64,000 bases of DNA, taken from positions 310,001-374,000 of the forward strand of contig NZ_QGEG01000001.1 in NCBI RefSeq assembly GCF_003149745.1, read 5' to 3'. The notes under the pieces were generated by a model. That model searched no databases and was not told the DNA's origin. It worked only from the letters and a program-made list of their open reading frames with translations. This DNA comes from Flagellimonas aquimarina (lineage in GTDB: Bacteria > Bacteroidota > Bacteroidia > Flavobacteriales > Flavobacteriaceae). Position 1 is the first letter of the stretch. Each line of letters begins with the position of its first letter. Of this stretch, positions 1-9,875 are shown one piece after another. Position numbers and translations under genes: made by a program.

Positions 1-3000
1 GCGCTATTTCCACCTGTTACTGAACCAACATTCCAAAGCCCGCTAGCTGAACTGTATGTCCCCCCCGAATCATCAGAAATATAGGTGTATCCTGATGGCA
101 AAACGTCAGAAACCACCACACCTGTAGCATCGCTCGGCCCTTCATTGGTTATGGTCACTGAAAAAGTCACGTTTGAACCAACATCAGGAAATTCATTGTC
201 AACTGTTTTATCCAGTGCTAAATCTGCTGCTGGAATTGGTGTTGTTCCTGCGCTGTCTTGATCGTTCTCAAATATATTGTTGTTATTAGGAATGGAATTA
301 GGGTCCAAATTACTTGAAGAAAAAACTTCGGTAACGTTGAAATAATCTCCAGTAGGATTTACCGTCGCTACAATATTTAAAGTTTCCGTAGTTCCATTTG
401 GAATAACACCATTAAGTTCCCAAATACCTGTTGCAGGAATGTAAACTCCTGCGGTTCTATTGTTGGAAACATAGGTATATCCTGATGGTAACAAATCCAG
501 CACTTCAACCCCCGTAACATCACTAGGTCCATTGTTGGTAATACTAATATTAAAAATCACCTCTTCACCCACTAACGGACTTAGAACATCAACCGATTTA
601 CGTAAAACTAAATCCGAAACCAATACGGGAATCGGTTCTATTGTCTGTTGATCATCTTCTGTATCATCATTGTTTGCAGGTTCGGAATCGATATCCGTCT
701 CTGTTAGATCAGTTAGCTCAGCTATATTGGTGTAGTCTCCATTGGGAAGTACATTTGCCGTAATAACTATAGTTTCTGAGGCTCCATTGGCCAAATTGCC
801 AATTGTCCAAGATCCATTTAGGGGTTCGTAAACTCCATTGGATGGAACAGCACTTACAAACTCATAACCAGATTCCAAGAAATCTGTGACTACAACATTG
901 GTAGCATCATTTGGGCCATCATTAAGCACAGAAACTGTAAATACTATTTGGTCGCCCACATTTGGAGTAAGGTCATCAGCTGTTTTTGTAACCGAAATAT
1001 CGACCAAAGGTCTAGCATTAACTACAGCATCGTCCTGGTCATCTTCTCCAGCAACTCCATTGTTTGGTGTAGAATCACTGTCTGCTTGGTCATGCGCGGT
1101 TACTTCCGCAACATTGGTATAATTACCGGTAACATTTACAGTTGCCGTAATATTTAATGTTTCTGTAGCTCCGCTTATCAAAGATCCTACATCCCATACA
1201 CCAGTACCACTGGTATAATCTCCACCACCATCATCCAACACATAGGCAAATCCTGATGGAAGCAAGTCTGTTACTTCAACAGATGTAGCATCACTAGGTC
1301 CCGAGTTGGCAACCGTTAATGTAAATACCACATTGGAATTTACATCTGGATTGGAATTGTCCACATCTTTCGTTAAAGAAAGATCTATTAAAGCTGTTGG
1401 AGTAATCGTTACATCATCTTGATCATCTTCCGCTAAAACTCCATTACTTGGAGTAGAATCAATATCAAAAGCATCCGAAGCTGTTATCTGGGCAGTATTG
1501 GTATAGTTTCCTGAAGCATTTACTAAAACATCAATAATAATAGTTTCCGATGTTCCACCAGCCACTGTTCCTACTTGCCACTCCCCTGTTGTATCATTAT
1601 AAATTCCTGCCGTAGCGCTATATAAAACATAATCAAAACCAGTAGGTAATTGATCTGTTACAACTACATTGGTAGCATCTGCTGGTCCAATGTTTGAAAC
1701 GGTTATCTCAAAACTTATTTCATCGCCCACGTTAGGAGTTAGGTCATTATCTACTACAATTTTGGTTAAGGAAAGGTCTGCCTGCACTGGGGCCGCAGTA
1801 ACCGCATCTTCATCATCTTCGCTCTGACTTCCCGTATCATTATTTGGAGTGCTATCAACATCATATTGATCGCTTGCTGTTACCTCAGCAATATGGGTAA
1901 ATTCCCCTACTGCCCCTGTTGGTGTCAATACAGTAGCATTAAAGGTCAGCACCGTTGTGTTTGTTCCCAAAGGAACGGCAAGACCTGTCCAAGTGATTAT
2001 ATCGGAAACAAAACTAAAAGTCCCTCCATTGCTTATTCCAGAAATGCTTCCGTATCCGGGGGGAACAAGATTTTCAATAGAAACTCCAGAGGCTGCCACA
2101 TCTCCCAGATTGCTCAAATTAATTGTAAAGGTGACCACATCGCCAACATCTGGTGTTGTGTTACTTGCCAATATTTCCAATTCCAAATCAACTACTTGAG
2201 GCGTTACCACAAAAAAGTCTTCATCATCCTCGTCTTGATCACCGTCATCATTTCCTGCGTCACTGTCCGGATCAAATTGATCTACAGCAGCAATTTCAGC
2301 TGTATTTAGGTATTCATCGGTAGTTCCTGTTGGTGCATTTACCGTCACTTCATATGAAACGGTTGTTGCCCCTACTGCCAATGAAGCAATATTCCATGTT
2401 AAGAAAGTACCGGCAATTGCAGATCCTCCATTATTGATTGTACCCAGAGTATACCCAGAAGGAACAATATCTTCCAAAACAATATTTGTTGCGGTATCCG
2501 GACCTGCATTAGTGATAGTCAACTCAAAAATTACAGTGTCACCAACATTAGATGTTGCACTTGACGCCACACTTATATCTTTTACTAGACTTAAATCTGC
2601 AGCAGTTGGGACAACTGTTTGTGCATCTTCATCATCTTCGCTTTGCGTACCGGTATCATTATTTGGTGTGCTATTTGGATCATATTGATCCGCAGCGGTA
2701 ACTTGTACTATATTTTCATATTCTCCAAGTGTCCCGGTAGGTGGATTTACTGTTGCTTGATAGGTAAGGGTTGCACCTGTCAAAGGTATATTTGTCAATG
2801 TCCAAATAACCTCTGAACCCCCTAAATTAAATATTCCTCCATCGGATACTGAACCACCTACAATGGCATAACCAGACGGAACCTGATCTTCAATAGTTAC
2901 GTTGGTTGCAATACTAGGTCCAGCATTATCCACTTGAACTGTAAATGTTATTGTATCGCCAATATCCGGCGTTGAGTCACTTACGGATTTATCCATTGAA

Positions 3001-4249
3001 AGATTAGCGACTTGAGGGGTTATGGTTAAACCTGTTTCATCATCGTCAGCAATGGTATCACCCAAATCATCTGCTCCAGATCCGACTGTAGGATCACTAT
3101 CGGGATCAAATTGATTGCTCGCCGTAATTTGTGCGCTATTGGTGTACTCTCCCGGCGCACCTGTTGGAGTATTCACAGAAGCTTGATAGGTCAATGCAAT
3201 ATTTCCACCAGAAGGAACAAACAATCCGGTCCAACTGGCCATATTTCCAAGTGCTGCACCTCCACCATTTACCGCACCAAGTGTGAATCCTATTGGAAGC
3301 ACATCTTCCACGGCAACACCTGTGGCATTGTTTGGTCCAGTATTGGAAAGTATAAGTTCAAAGGTGATGGTATCTCCAACATTTGGAGTTGTTGATCCAA
3401 CAATTATGCTTTTGGCAATACTTAGATCAGCTTCTTCTGAGACAGTTAGGGATACTGAGTCTTCGTCATCCTCACTTTGATCTCCATCATCATTACTTGG
3501 CGTACTATTCGGATCAAATTGATCCGCTGCGGTAATCTCAGCAGTATTTACGTACTCATTGGAAGCGCCAGTAGGTGCATTCACTGTTACTTCATAAGAT
3601 ACCGTAGTCGTTCCTACAGCCAATGAAGCTATGTTCCAATTAATCGTTCCTCCAGAATTGACTCCACCGTTGTTAATGGTGCCTATGTTAAATCCAGACG
3701 GTACTGCATCCTCAAGGGTAATATTTGTTGCAGTATCGGGACCTGCATTCGTAATTGTCAGTTCAAAAACTACTGTATCACCAACATTTGGTGTTAAGCT
3801 TGACGCTGCGCTAATATCTTTTGAAAGACTTAAATCCGCAGAAGTTATGGTTACTTCTGCACTGTCTTGATCATCTTCGCCAGCAAGACCATTGTTTACC
3901 GTAGAATCTATATCAAAAGTATCATTGGCAGTAATTTCAGCTGTATTTACATAATCTCCTGAAGAATTAACAGTTGCATCAAAAGTTAAACTCGTTGTAG
4001 CTCCATTTAAAATAGAAAGGTTAGACCAGGTGATGGATAAATCGCCAATATTGTATACACCACTATTACTGACCGTACCAGGCACCAAGGCATATCCCGA
4101 AGGGATAACATCCCTAACGGTGACCCCAGATGCATCAGAAGCTGTAGATGCATCATTATTGAACACATCTATTGTAAACGTTACCGTATCTCCCGGATTG
4201 GCAGATACAGGTAAAACTGATTTTGTAAGTTCTAAATCAATCCCAATCA
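1..4249 (-). repeat. Coding tandem array of DUF11 repeats (at least 11 units, about 390-420 bp each)
   Basis: The acidic inter-repeat linker (EDDQD or EDDED) recurs near 260, 650, 1030, 1410, 1810, 2220, 2630, 3035, 3465 and 3860, giving a period of about 400 bp. Two sub-families are visible. The units below about 1780 are shorter, with a PSGY..V core. The units at 1780-3840 have an extra Thr-Gly-rich NxPTG strand. Units are diverged at DNA level except for a closer pair at about 2340-2610 and 3555-3850. This is protein-level repetition, not a CRISPR or satellite array. Confidence 0.85.
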
Positions 4250-7200
4250 ATGAGATTTGAACAGTATCCGATACTGGAGTACATGTACCATTTGAAACCG
4301 TCCATTGAAAAACATAAACACCTGAATTTGCCCCAAAAACTTCCGTATTGGGGTCATTTTCATTTACAAAACCTGCAGTGGTTGGTCCAGAAATCTGTGT
4401 CCATGTACCTGTTCCTGCCAATGCTGGATCGGCGGCCAAAGTAACGGTTGAAAATTGATTCAAAGATTGATCTACTCCTGCATCTGTGCTAATTGGGTCA
4501 GCATAAATTATTACTTCCATTGTATCTGTAAACGTACAGCCTCCATTAACTACAGTCCAAGTAAATTCATAAGTGCCTGGCTCTAGTGTATCAATCAATG
4601 TAGTTTCGCTATTCGGTGCCACGATATTGGCAGGAGTTCCCGGGGTTCCTCCAAACCCTGGACCAGCTGTTTGGGTCCAAGTTCCTGTGCCCACTAAAAT
4701 AGCCGCAGCTGCCATGTTCGTCTGTGTGACAGCACAAAATTCTTGATCAGGTCCTGCATCCGCGGTTGATGGTGCATCCGCCGGGAAAGTTATATTCACA
4801 GTATCTGAACTCGGGTCGCAGGCAGATGGACTATCTACAAACGTAATACCATTGTGTGCAACTGTCCATGTTAACACATATGTTCCTGTTGCAGTAATAT
4901 TTGATAGTGTTGATGTTGGGGAATTAGGATTATCAATTACCGCTGCACCTCCCGAAGGGTCCGTTGTAAAGGTCCATGTTCCTGTACCTGATGTTGGAAC
5001 ATCGGCATTAAGTTGCACCTCTGATTGGCATGCTGTGGCTTGATCTGGCCCAGCATTTGCAATTGAAGGAGCATCAAAAACCTGAATCCTAATAATATCT
5101 GCGGTATTAGAGCAGTTTCCTGATTGGAAATTCCACTCCAAAATGTAGGAGCCGGCAACACTTAGTCCGGTTATAGTAGAATTTTCATTTTGATCATTAG
5201 TAATGACCGCCACACTTCCCGCCGGCTCTTCCAAAAAACTCCATCGAGCTATATCCACATCATCTGGCGGGGTATTTCCTGCCAATGTGGTTTGATTTGG
5301 CACGACTAAATCACCAAGGCACAAAAGTTGATCTGGGCCTGCATCTGGAAGGATGGTTGGCAGTCCGCTTGATTCCACCTGTACTTCGTCTGATGTATTG
5401 CCACAGCCAGTAGCTCCTGGATAGTTTGTTGTGAATTGAAATCTGTATACCCTTCCTAATTCTATATTACTTACTTCTGCAACATTGCTATCAGATGGGT
5501 TTTGTGTTATAGTTGCCGGCGTTCCTGGAATTACGCCTACTCCTGGTCCAAATGTCTGCACCCAAGTACCGGTAGAACCAAAAGTTGCTTCTAGAAGAAA
5601 GTTTTCTACTTGACAAAAGTCTAAATCCGGTCCAGCATCGGCAGGAACAAAGACATTAACGGTTTTATCGGCAAAAGTGGTCGGGCAATTACTGTCTCCG
5701 GCTATGGTCCAACGAAATGTATAGGTTCCGGAAACCATACCAGTAATCATTGCATTTGGGTCATTGACATCAGAAAATGTTGGCGTATTGGGCGCTCCAG
5801 AAAGTAAGGTCCAATATCCCGTTTCAATGTTGCTATCAAATGGATTACCATCTAATGTTATTGTTGTTGAAGAACATATTGTCTCTATAGGTGTGGTCAC
5901 CGCAGCGGTTGTAGGTGGAATACCAACATTCAGAGTTACTTGGTCAGTATCAGTGGAACAGGAACCATTATTGGCTGTCCATTCAAAAATATATTGTCCT
6001 GAAAAAGAAAATGTAATTTGAGCCGTAGGACTGGTTTCGTCATCAATTGAAAATCCTCCAGGCCCAGATACTTGCGTCCAGATTCCGCTATTTCCCACAG
6101 ACGCTGTTGCATCCATAGTAAATATAGATTGACATGCCGTTTGGTCCAATCCTGCATTTGAGACTGCATTAGCCCCAATGGTAATCTCTACATCATCCGT
6201 AGTGGCCTGGCAACCAGGAGCGGTCTTCTCCAGAGTCCAAGTAAGTATATAGCTTTGTTCAATAGTAATAGTTGCATCAGTATCGAACTGATTTGGATTA
6301 TCAAATGCTATTCCAACAGCAGGAACAGCTGTCCATGTTCCGGTTTCATCACCTGCAGGTTGATTTCCAGCTAGGGTTACCGAAGTAGATCCTACTCCTA
6401 AACATTGATCTGGTCCTGCATCTGCTAAAGTTGGTCCTTGTGTTGCACTTGTATTTATGGTAACAGTATCGGTTCCAGGTGTTGGACAGGTGATATCATT
6501 TGGGTTTGCAATTGTCCATAAGAAAATATATGTTTCATTTGGATCATCCAATCCGGATACCAAAGTTTTAGGGTCGTTCTCATCATCAAAAACAATAGTT
6601 GCTCCTACAGGTGCAGTATCCACCGTCCATGTTCCTACCAAGTTTGAAGTTGGTGGGGCATTACCATCCAATTGTGTTGGAGCACCAAAGCAAATAGTTT
6701 GGTCTGTTCCAGCGGCAGTTGCAACCGCTACATTTGACGATACTGTAATTTCCACGGTATCCTCTGCGGATGGTGCACAAGCATTACCGCCAGATATTCC
6801 ATATTGGAAAACATAAGTTCCTGCGATTAAATTAGAAACATTTGTTGTTCTTGCGTATGGACTTCCTATTGTAGCGCTATTTGGACCACTAATCTGGGAC
6901 CATAGTGAGTTTCCTATTGTAACAACATTTCCTGTGATATCCGTATCCGTTATATTACAAGCTAAGGTTTGGTCTGTTCCCGCATTGGAAGCGGTAGGTG
7001 CTAAAGCTATGGTTACATTAATAGCATCTGTAGCTACATCACAACCAGTTTGTATTGTTCCACTTAAGGTTCTTCTAAGTAGTATGGTATAGGTTCCTTC
7101 AACATCAAAATCTATATTTAATGGTGTACTCCCCGTGTTTGTAAATGTACTTGCATCTACTAAAGTAGATCCACTTGGGCCATTAATAATACTATAGGTA

Positions 7201-8525
7201 TTGGTCCCATTTCCAGTAGTTGAAAAAGGAATATCCACACTTGTAACCCCGCAGATTGCAACGATATCAGCGCCACCTCCAGCCGGATTTGCAGAAATTG
7301 AAACAGGGTTTGTAGAATAACGAACAGTAGCTGTAGCCGAATCATCACATAAGGTGGCAGCATTTGTTATGGTATAGGTAAACTCATAGGTACTACTTCC
7401 ATCTAAACCGCTAATCTGTGTAGTGCTGGAGTTAGGGTTTAATATATTAATTCCCGCCAGAGGCCCACCTGTCTGAGTCCATGTAACTGTCTCTCCAGTG
7501 AACAATGGTTGCGAACCCGCAAGGGTAACAGTGGTAATACCAGCATCGCAAAAACGTATATTGTTATCTTGTATTGAGGCAGGAGAAATGTCTTGCGTAG
7601 CTTCTGCAACAGTAATTGTCATTGTATCCTCTCCGCTTGCACAGGGCCCACTTACTGACCATCTAAAGACATAGACCCCTTCAATAAGTCCAGAAACATT
7701 AGTGTTGTTAGCGTTTGCATTTGAAAAGCTCGGAGTACTTGGGCCACTAACAAAAGACCAAATTCCAACTTGCCCGTTAATATTATTACCTCCAAAACTA
7801 CCGCTCATGGTCGTGGATTGGGTAACTGCATAACAATTATCCAAGTTTTGATCACCTCCAGCACTAACTGCAGGAACACCGCCATAATTTGTAACTGTAA
7901 TAGTAGAAGATGACTCACAAAATTGTCCAGGTGCATAGTCAGCTCCTGTAATTGTCCACTGCAAAGTGGTACTGCCCGCATTGGTTTCTGGTAGAGTTAA
8001 ACTGGTGGTAGGAGAAGTTGGCGAATTAATAATTACACCTGCATCATTGCTGCCTACAACACTCCATTGCCCAGTTTCCCCAGCATTGAGTGGAGTATTG
8101 GCATTCGTTGTAATTGCACCTGTATTGTCTGGGCAAGATGCTATATCACTTCCTGCATTTGAAATTGTAATTGGTTCAACGGTAATATCAACATCCTGAA
8201 ACTGTGAAGTTCCATCAGTACATGTAGCACTAAGTCTAAATGTATACGTATTTCCACCTACCAATCCGGTTATGCCCGTATTGAGGTTGGATGTATCGTT
8301 AATGATTACGGATGGCCCTCCCACTTGGGACCAAGTTGGACCACTTTGAACAAGACCAGAAGATGATCCTGATAAAGTAAATGTTCCATCATTCTCACAT
8401 ATCGTTTCCGGTATTCCTGCATTGACAGAACAATTCTGAGCATAACTCAATTGAAATGAGGTTAGCAAAAACACAAAAAATAAGAGAAGTTTTCCTTTTT
8501 TTTGGTGGGTTAGAAGTGTGTTCAT
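1..8525 (-). CDS. Giant secreted repeat protein, PKD-like plus DUF11 repeats (partial, C-terminus outside window)
   Basis: An uninterrupted minus-strand reading frame runs from the ATG at 8525 off the left edge, giving at least 2,841 codons. It opens with a cleavable signal peptide (hydrophobic LLLFFVFLLTSF, then SYAQ). Residues of about 30-1425 form roughly fifteen PKD/Ig-like units of 90-100 residues, each opening with a variant of NAGPDQ..C and containing a GTW..SGP core and a Y.F.WT strand. Residues from about 1425 onward form at least eleven DUF11 (TIGR01451-type) units of 125-140 residues with DLSLTK, N.GP..AT, LPSGY, Y.N.AE and EDD.D blocks. Flavobacterial proteins of this build are exported by type IX secretion and act as cell-surface adhesins or gliding filaments; the T9SS tail would lie left of the window, so that part is inference. 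Start choice: only the 8525 ATG sits directly before the signal peptide. Confidence 0.9.
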   Translation of the reverse strand, partial: MNTLLTHQKKGKLLLFFVFLLTSFQLSYAQNCSVNAGIPETICENDGTFTLSGSSSGLVQSGPTWSQVGGPSVIINDTSNLNTGITGLVGGNTYTFRLSATCTDGTSQFQDVDITVEPITISNAGSDIASCPDNTGAITTNANTPLNAGETGQWSVVGSNDAGVIINSPTSPTTSLTLPETNAGSTTLQWTITGADYAPGQFCESSSTITVTNYGGVPAVSAGGDQNLDNCYAVTQSTTMSGSFGGNNINGQVGIWSFVSGPSTPSFSNANANNTNVSGLIEGVYVFRWSVSGPCASGEDTMTITVAEATQDISPASIQDNNIRFCDAGITTVTLAGSQPLFTGETVTWTQTGGPLAGINILNPNSSTTQISGLDGSSTYEFTYTITNAATLCDDSATATVRYSTNPVSISANPAGGGADIVAICGVTSVDIPFSTTGNGTNTYSIINGPSGSTLVDASTFTNTGSTPLNIDFDVEGTYTILLRRTLSGTIQTGCDVATDAINVTIALAPTASNAGTDQTLACNITDTDITGNVVTIGNSLWSQISGPNSATIGSPYARTTNVSNLIAGTYVFQYGISGGNACAPSAEDTVEITVSSNVAVATAAGTDQTICFGAPTQLDGNAPPTSNLVGTWTVDTAPVGATIVFDDENDPKTLVSGLDDPNETYIFLWTIANPNDITCPTPGTDTVTINTSATQGPTLADAGPDQCLGVGSTSVTLAGNQPAGDETGTWTAVPAVGIAFDNPNQFDTDATITIEQSYILTWTLEKTAPGCQATTDDVEITIGANAVSNAGLDQTACQSIFTMDATASVGNSGIWTQVSGPGGFSIDDETSPTAQITFSFSGQYIFEWTANNGSCSTDTDQVTLNVGIPPTTAAVTTPIETICSSTTITLDGNPFDSNIETGYWTLLSGAPNTPTFSDVNDPNAMITGMVSGTYTFRWTIAGDSNCPTTFADKTVNVFVPADAGPDLDFCQVENFLLEATFGSTGTWVQTFGPGVGVIPGTPATITQNPSDSNVAEVSNIELGRVYRFQFTTNYPGATGCGNTSDEVQVESSGLPTILPDAGPDQLLCLGDLVVPNQTTLAGNTPPDDVDIARWSFLEEPAGSVAVITNDQNENSTITGLSVAGSYILEWNFQSGNCSNTADIIRIQVFDAPSIANAGPDQATACQSEVQLNADVPTSGTGTWTFTTDPSGGAAVIDNPNSPTSTLSNITATGTYVLTWTVAHNGITFVDSPSACDPSSDTVNITFPADAPSTADAGPDQEFCAVTQTNMAAAAILVGTGTWTQTAGPGFGGTPGTPANIVAPNSETTLIDTLEPGTYEFTWTVVNGGCTFTDTMEVIIYADPISTDAGVDQSLNQFSTVTLAADPALAGTGTWTQISGPTTAGFVNENDPNTEVFGANSGVYVFQWTVSNGTCTPVSDTVQISLIGIDLELTKSVLPVSANPGDTVTFTIDVFNNDASTASDASGVTVRDVIPSGYALVPGTVSNSGVYNIGDLSITWSNLSILNGATTSLTFDATVNSSGDYVNTAEITANDTFDIDSTVNNGLAGEDDQDSAEVTITSADLSLSKDISAASSLTPNVGDTVVFELTITNAGPDTATNITLEDAVPSGFNIGTINNGGVNSGGTINWNIASLAVGTTTVSYEVTVNAPTGASNEYVNTAEITAADQFDPNSTPSNDDGDQSEDDEDSVSLTVSEEADLSIAKSIIVGSTTPNVGDTITFELILSNTGPNNATGVAVEDVLPIGFTLGAVNGGGAALGNMASWTGLFVPSGGNIALTYQASVNTPTGAPGEYTNSAQITASNQFDPDSDPTVGSGADDLGDTIADDDETGLTITPQVANLSMDKSVSDSTPDIGDTITFTVQVDNAGPSIATNVTIEDQVPSGYAIVGGSVSDGGIFNLGGSEVIWTLTNIPLTGATLTYQATVNPPTGTLGEYENIVQVTAADQYDPNSTPNNDTGTQSEDDEDAQTVVPTAADLSLVKDISVASSATSNVGDTVIFELTITNAGPDTATNIVLEDIVPSGYTLGTINNGGSAIAGTFLTWNIASLAVGATTVSYEVTVNAPTGTTDEYLNTAEIAAVDQFDPDSDAGNDDGDQDEDDEDFFVVTPQVVDLELEILASNTTPDVGDVVTFTINLSNLGDVAASGVSIENLVPPGYGSISGISNGGTFSFVSDIITWTGLAVPLGTNTTVLTFNATVLTPTGAVGEFTHIAEVTASDQYDVDSTPNNDTGSQSEDDEDAVTAAPVQADLSLTKIVVDNDLTPNVGDEISFEITVSNIGPADATNVVVTDQLPTGFDYVLYSATAGIYNDTTGEWQVGTVAGGTSETIIIDVLVNASGNYTNTAQITASDAFDIDSTPSNGVLAEDDQDDVTITPTALIDLSLTKDVDNSNPDVNSNVVFTLTVANSGPSDATSVEVTDLLPSGFAYVLDDGGGDYTSGTGVWDVGSLISGATETLNITATVNVTGNYTNVAEVTAHDQADSDSTPNNGVAGEDDQDDAVVNARPLVDISVTKTADDLTPNVGDQIVFTVSVLNDGPNDATNVVVTDFLESGYEFVSAVPSNGVYEPLNGSWTIGNLANGASETIVITANVLPNGDYTNIAELTDLTETDIDSEPANNDDTEDDQQTIEPIPVLVSDLVLRKSVDVLSPLVGEEVIFNISITNNGPSDVTGVEVLDLLPSGYTYVSNNRTAGVYIPATGIWELNGVIPNGTTETLNIVATVNPTGDYFNVTEVFSSSNLDPNSIPNNNNIFENDQDSAGTTPIPAADLALDKTVDNEFPDVGSNVTFSVTITNEGPSDATGVVVSDVLPSGYTYISDDSGGTYSSASGLWNVGSVTGGNS
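4250..8460 (-). repeat. Coding tandem array of PKD/Ig-like repeats (about 15 units, about 280 bp each)
   Basis: On the coding strand each unit begins with a phrase such as NAGPDQ, DAGPDQ or NAGTDQ followed by a Cys, and ends with Y.F.WT.....C....D.V.IT. The paired cysteines (one after the DQ phrase, one near the end) recur in most units and suggest one disulphide per domain. The unit at about 7010-7300 departs from the pattern: it lacks the GTW core and has an ICG..S..IPFSTTGNG phrase. The array ends at about 4250 where the first DUF11 unit starts. Confidence 0.8.
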
Positions 8526-8892
8526 AGTCAAAAAAATGAGGTTGTTCTTAATATGTAAGAATATTCAAACATATCTACTACCATCGACTAAAGGGAAAAT
8601 ATGTTGTATTTCAACGATCATTTGTTGTGAAACGTCGGATAATGGATGAAAGATTTATAGAATCCTTAGCAATTTACAATTCACACCCGCCGTAATCAGG
8701 TCAAAACAAGATAAATCAGAGTTTCAAACTACATTGATTATAAGGTAATTACGATGGAAAAATGATTTTGTACGGCTAGGATTTATATAAAATCATTAAA
8801 ACAAAAAAATGAGGTAATAAGTTGAGTGAGAATCTATGGGAGAATTAGGTTGTCATAGGCCCTTAAATTTTACATTTAAAGGTTCAACCAAC
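8526..8892. other. Intergenic region upstream of the giant surface gene
   Basis: This 367-bp non-coding stretch lies between the start of the giant repeat protein and the duplicated tRNA-Leu fragment. It should carry the promoter of the minus-strand giant gene, but I see no convincing TAnnTTTG element in the minus orientation. No open frame with family resemblance is present on either strand. Confidence 0.5.
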
Positions 8893-8980
8893 TAAAAAAA
8901 GCTTAGATTTTCATCTAAGCTTTTTAGTACTCGAGGTGGCAATCGAACCCACACTTCAAAGGAACTGGATTTTGAATCCA
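8893..8980 (-). repeat. Truncated tRNA-Leu 3' end plus terminator; left direct repeat (att-like)
   Basis: These 88 bp match 12844-12931 with two mismatches (8940 C for G, 8956 T for C). The block starts in the 5' side of the anticodon stem and continues through the anticodon loop, variable arm, T arm, acceptor 3' strand and the rho-independent hairpin (8896-8925). The D arm and the 5' acceptor strand are absent: beyond 8980 the sequence is unrelated. It cannot make a tRNA. A 3' tRNA copy with a boundary in the anticodon stem is the usual relic of site-specific integration by a tyrosine recombinase, so I read it as one end of an insertion. Confidence 0.85.
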
Positions 8981-9032
8981 ACTCAATACGCAATAACATA
9001 TTAACTAATTGATAACCATATATTTAAATACG

Positions 9033-9086
9033 TTAAGAGGTGATTAAAGCTAAAATTACTCCAATAATGATTAATGCGGTTTTCAT
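9033..9086 (-). CDS. Possible 17-residue hydrophobic peptide
   Basis: A short frame reads MKTALIIIGVILALITS and stops. It is almost wholly hydrophobic after a Lys and would form one membrane segment. Its ATG lies 16 bp past the stop of the outer-membrane-like gene on the same strand. A weak purine stretch precedes it. Such tiny membrane peptides occur in Bacteroidetes genomes, but nothing here proves translation. Confidence 0.3.
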   Translation of the reverse strand: MKTALIIIGVILALITS

Positions 9087-9102
9087 GATTTACAGTTTAT
9101 CT

Positions 9103-9657
9103 TTAGAAATGCCAGCCAAGCTTTACAGATATTTCAGGAATTATTAGTTTTGTTTCAAATGTACTTTGGTCTACCATGACGTCTTTATCCCCGCCTATTC
9201 TTAAATGCCCAGCTACCCACGGGTTCAAATAGAAATTCTTATAGAACTTCCAGACATATCCTCCGCCAAGAGTAAATATTATATTATTGTATTCTGCAGT
9301 TTCCAATTTAGCATCGGTCTGTATCGTAGCGTCCCAATACTCTAGACCTGGACCTATCCACCAACCTTCAAAGTCAGGTTTAAAAAAGTAATCCACAATG
9401 GCCGCATAAACTTTCATTTCATTGTTGGTAAAACCATCTTCTAAAACAAAGTCAGGTGTTTCTATTTTTGTAATGACTGCTCTATATCTCAAATGATTGT
9501 GACCAACCCAGACCGAACCATAATATCCTTTGAAGATATAGGGCACTGCATCTAGTTCAAAACCTACGGTAGTATTTTTGGTTGATTGATTATCTGCTTG
9601 TCCGTAAGAGAAACTGAATAGTAACATGAGGCAGATAGATAAAAATGTTGCTTTCAT
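9103..9657 (-). CDS. Outer-membrane beta-barrel-like protein, function unknown
   Basis: 184 residues with a clear signal peptide (hydrophobic FLSICLMLLFSF, cleavage after SYGQA). The mature part alternates polar and hydrophobic residues in 8-10-residue strands rich in Tyr, Trp and Phe (for example WWIGPGLEYW and IIFTLGGGYVWKFY) and ends in Phe (LGWHF), a usual sign of a Bam-dependent outer-membrane barrel of about eight strands. I cannot name the family. It is the first complete gene inside the left direct repeat, and no neighbour suggests a substrate. Confidence 0.65.
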   Translation of the reverse strand: MKATFLSICLMLLFSFSYGQADNQSTKNTTVGFELDAVPYIFKGYYGSVWVGHNHLRYRAVITKIETPDFVLEDGFTNNEMKVYAAIVDYFFKPDFEGWWIGPGLEYWDATIQTDAKLETAEYNNIIFTLGGGYVWKFYKNFYLNPWVAGHLRIGGDKDVMVDQSTFETKLIIPEISVKLGWHF

Positions 9658-9875
9658 GATATGGATATGATTTTGAAAGCAAATTACTATCGTGTATAAG
9701 TTTATGAAATGATTTTTGTCATATAAGGCACTGTAAGCTAATGGTATACAATGTTTTGTGTAGGATGCATCTTACTCTCTGACTCGAGTAAAAAAGTAAA
9801 TAATAATTAGCTTTAAAGAACTGGATCAAGTTTTTTCATGGGCTATGTTGTTGTATGTTGGTGTGTTGGTAAACA
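9658..9875. other. Intergenic region between hydrolase and outer-membrane-like gene
   Basis: About 218 bp with no supported gene. A plus-strand frame beginning at 9838 is the complement of the hydrolase gene and is not credible. The minus-strand promoter of the 9657 gene should lie here; a near match to the phylum -7 element (TAATTTG, one base short) is seen about 30 bp upstream of its start. Confidence 0.4.

Noticed and set aside
886-8199. Many plus-strand open frames of 60-150 codons across 886-8199
   Set aside because: They are complementary to the giant minus-strand repeat gene, with no start signals or family resemblance. Their spacing follows the repeat period.
1-8460. Regular DNA repeats that could suggest a CRISPR array or satellite
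   Set aside because: Units are 280-420 bp, diverged in DNA but conserved in protein, and stay in one reading frame. There are no short identical repeats or spacers.
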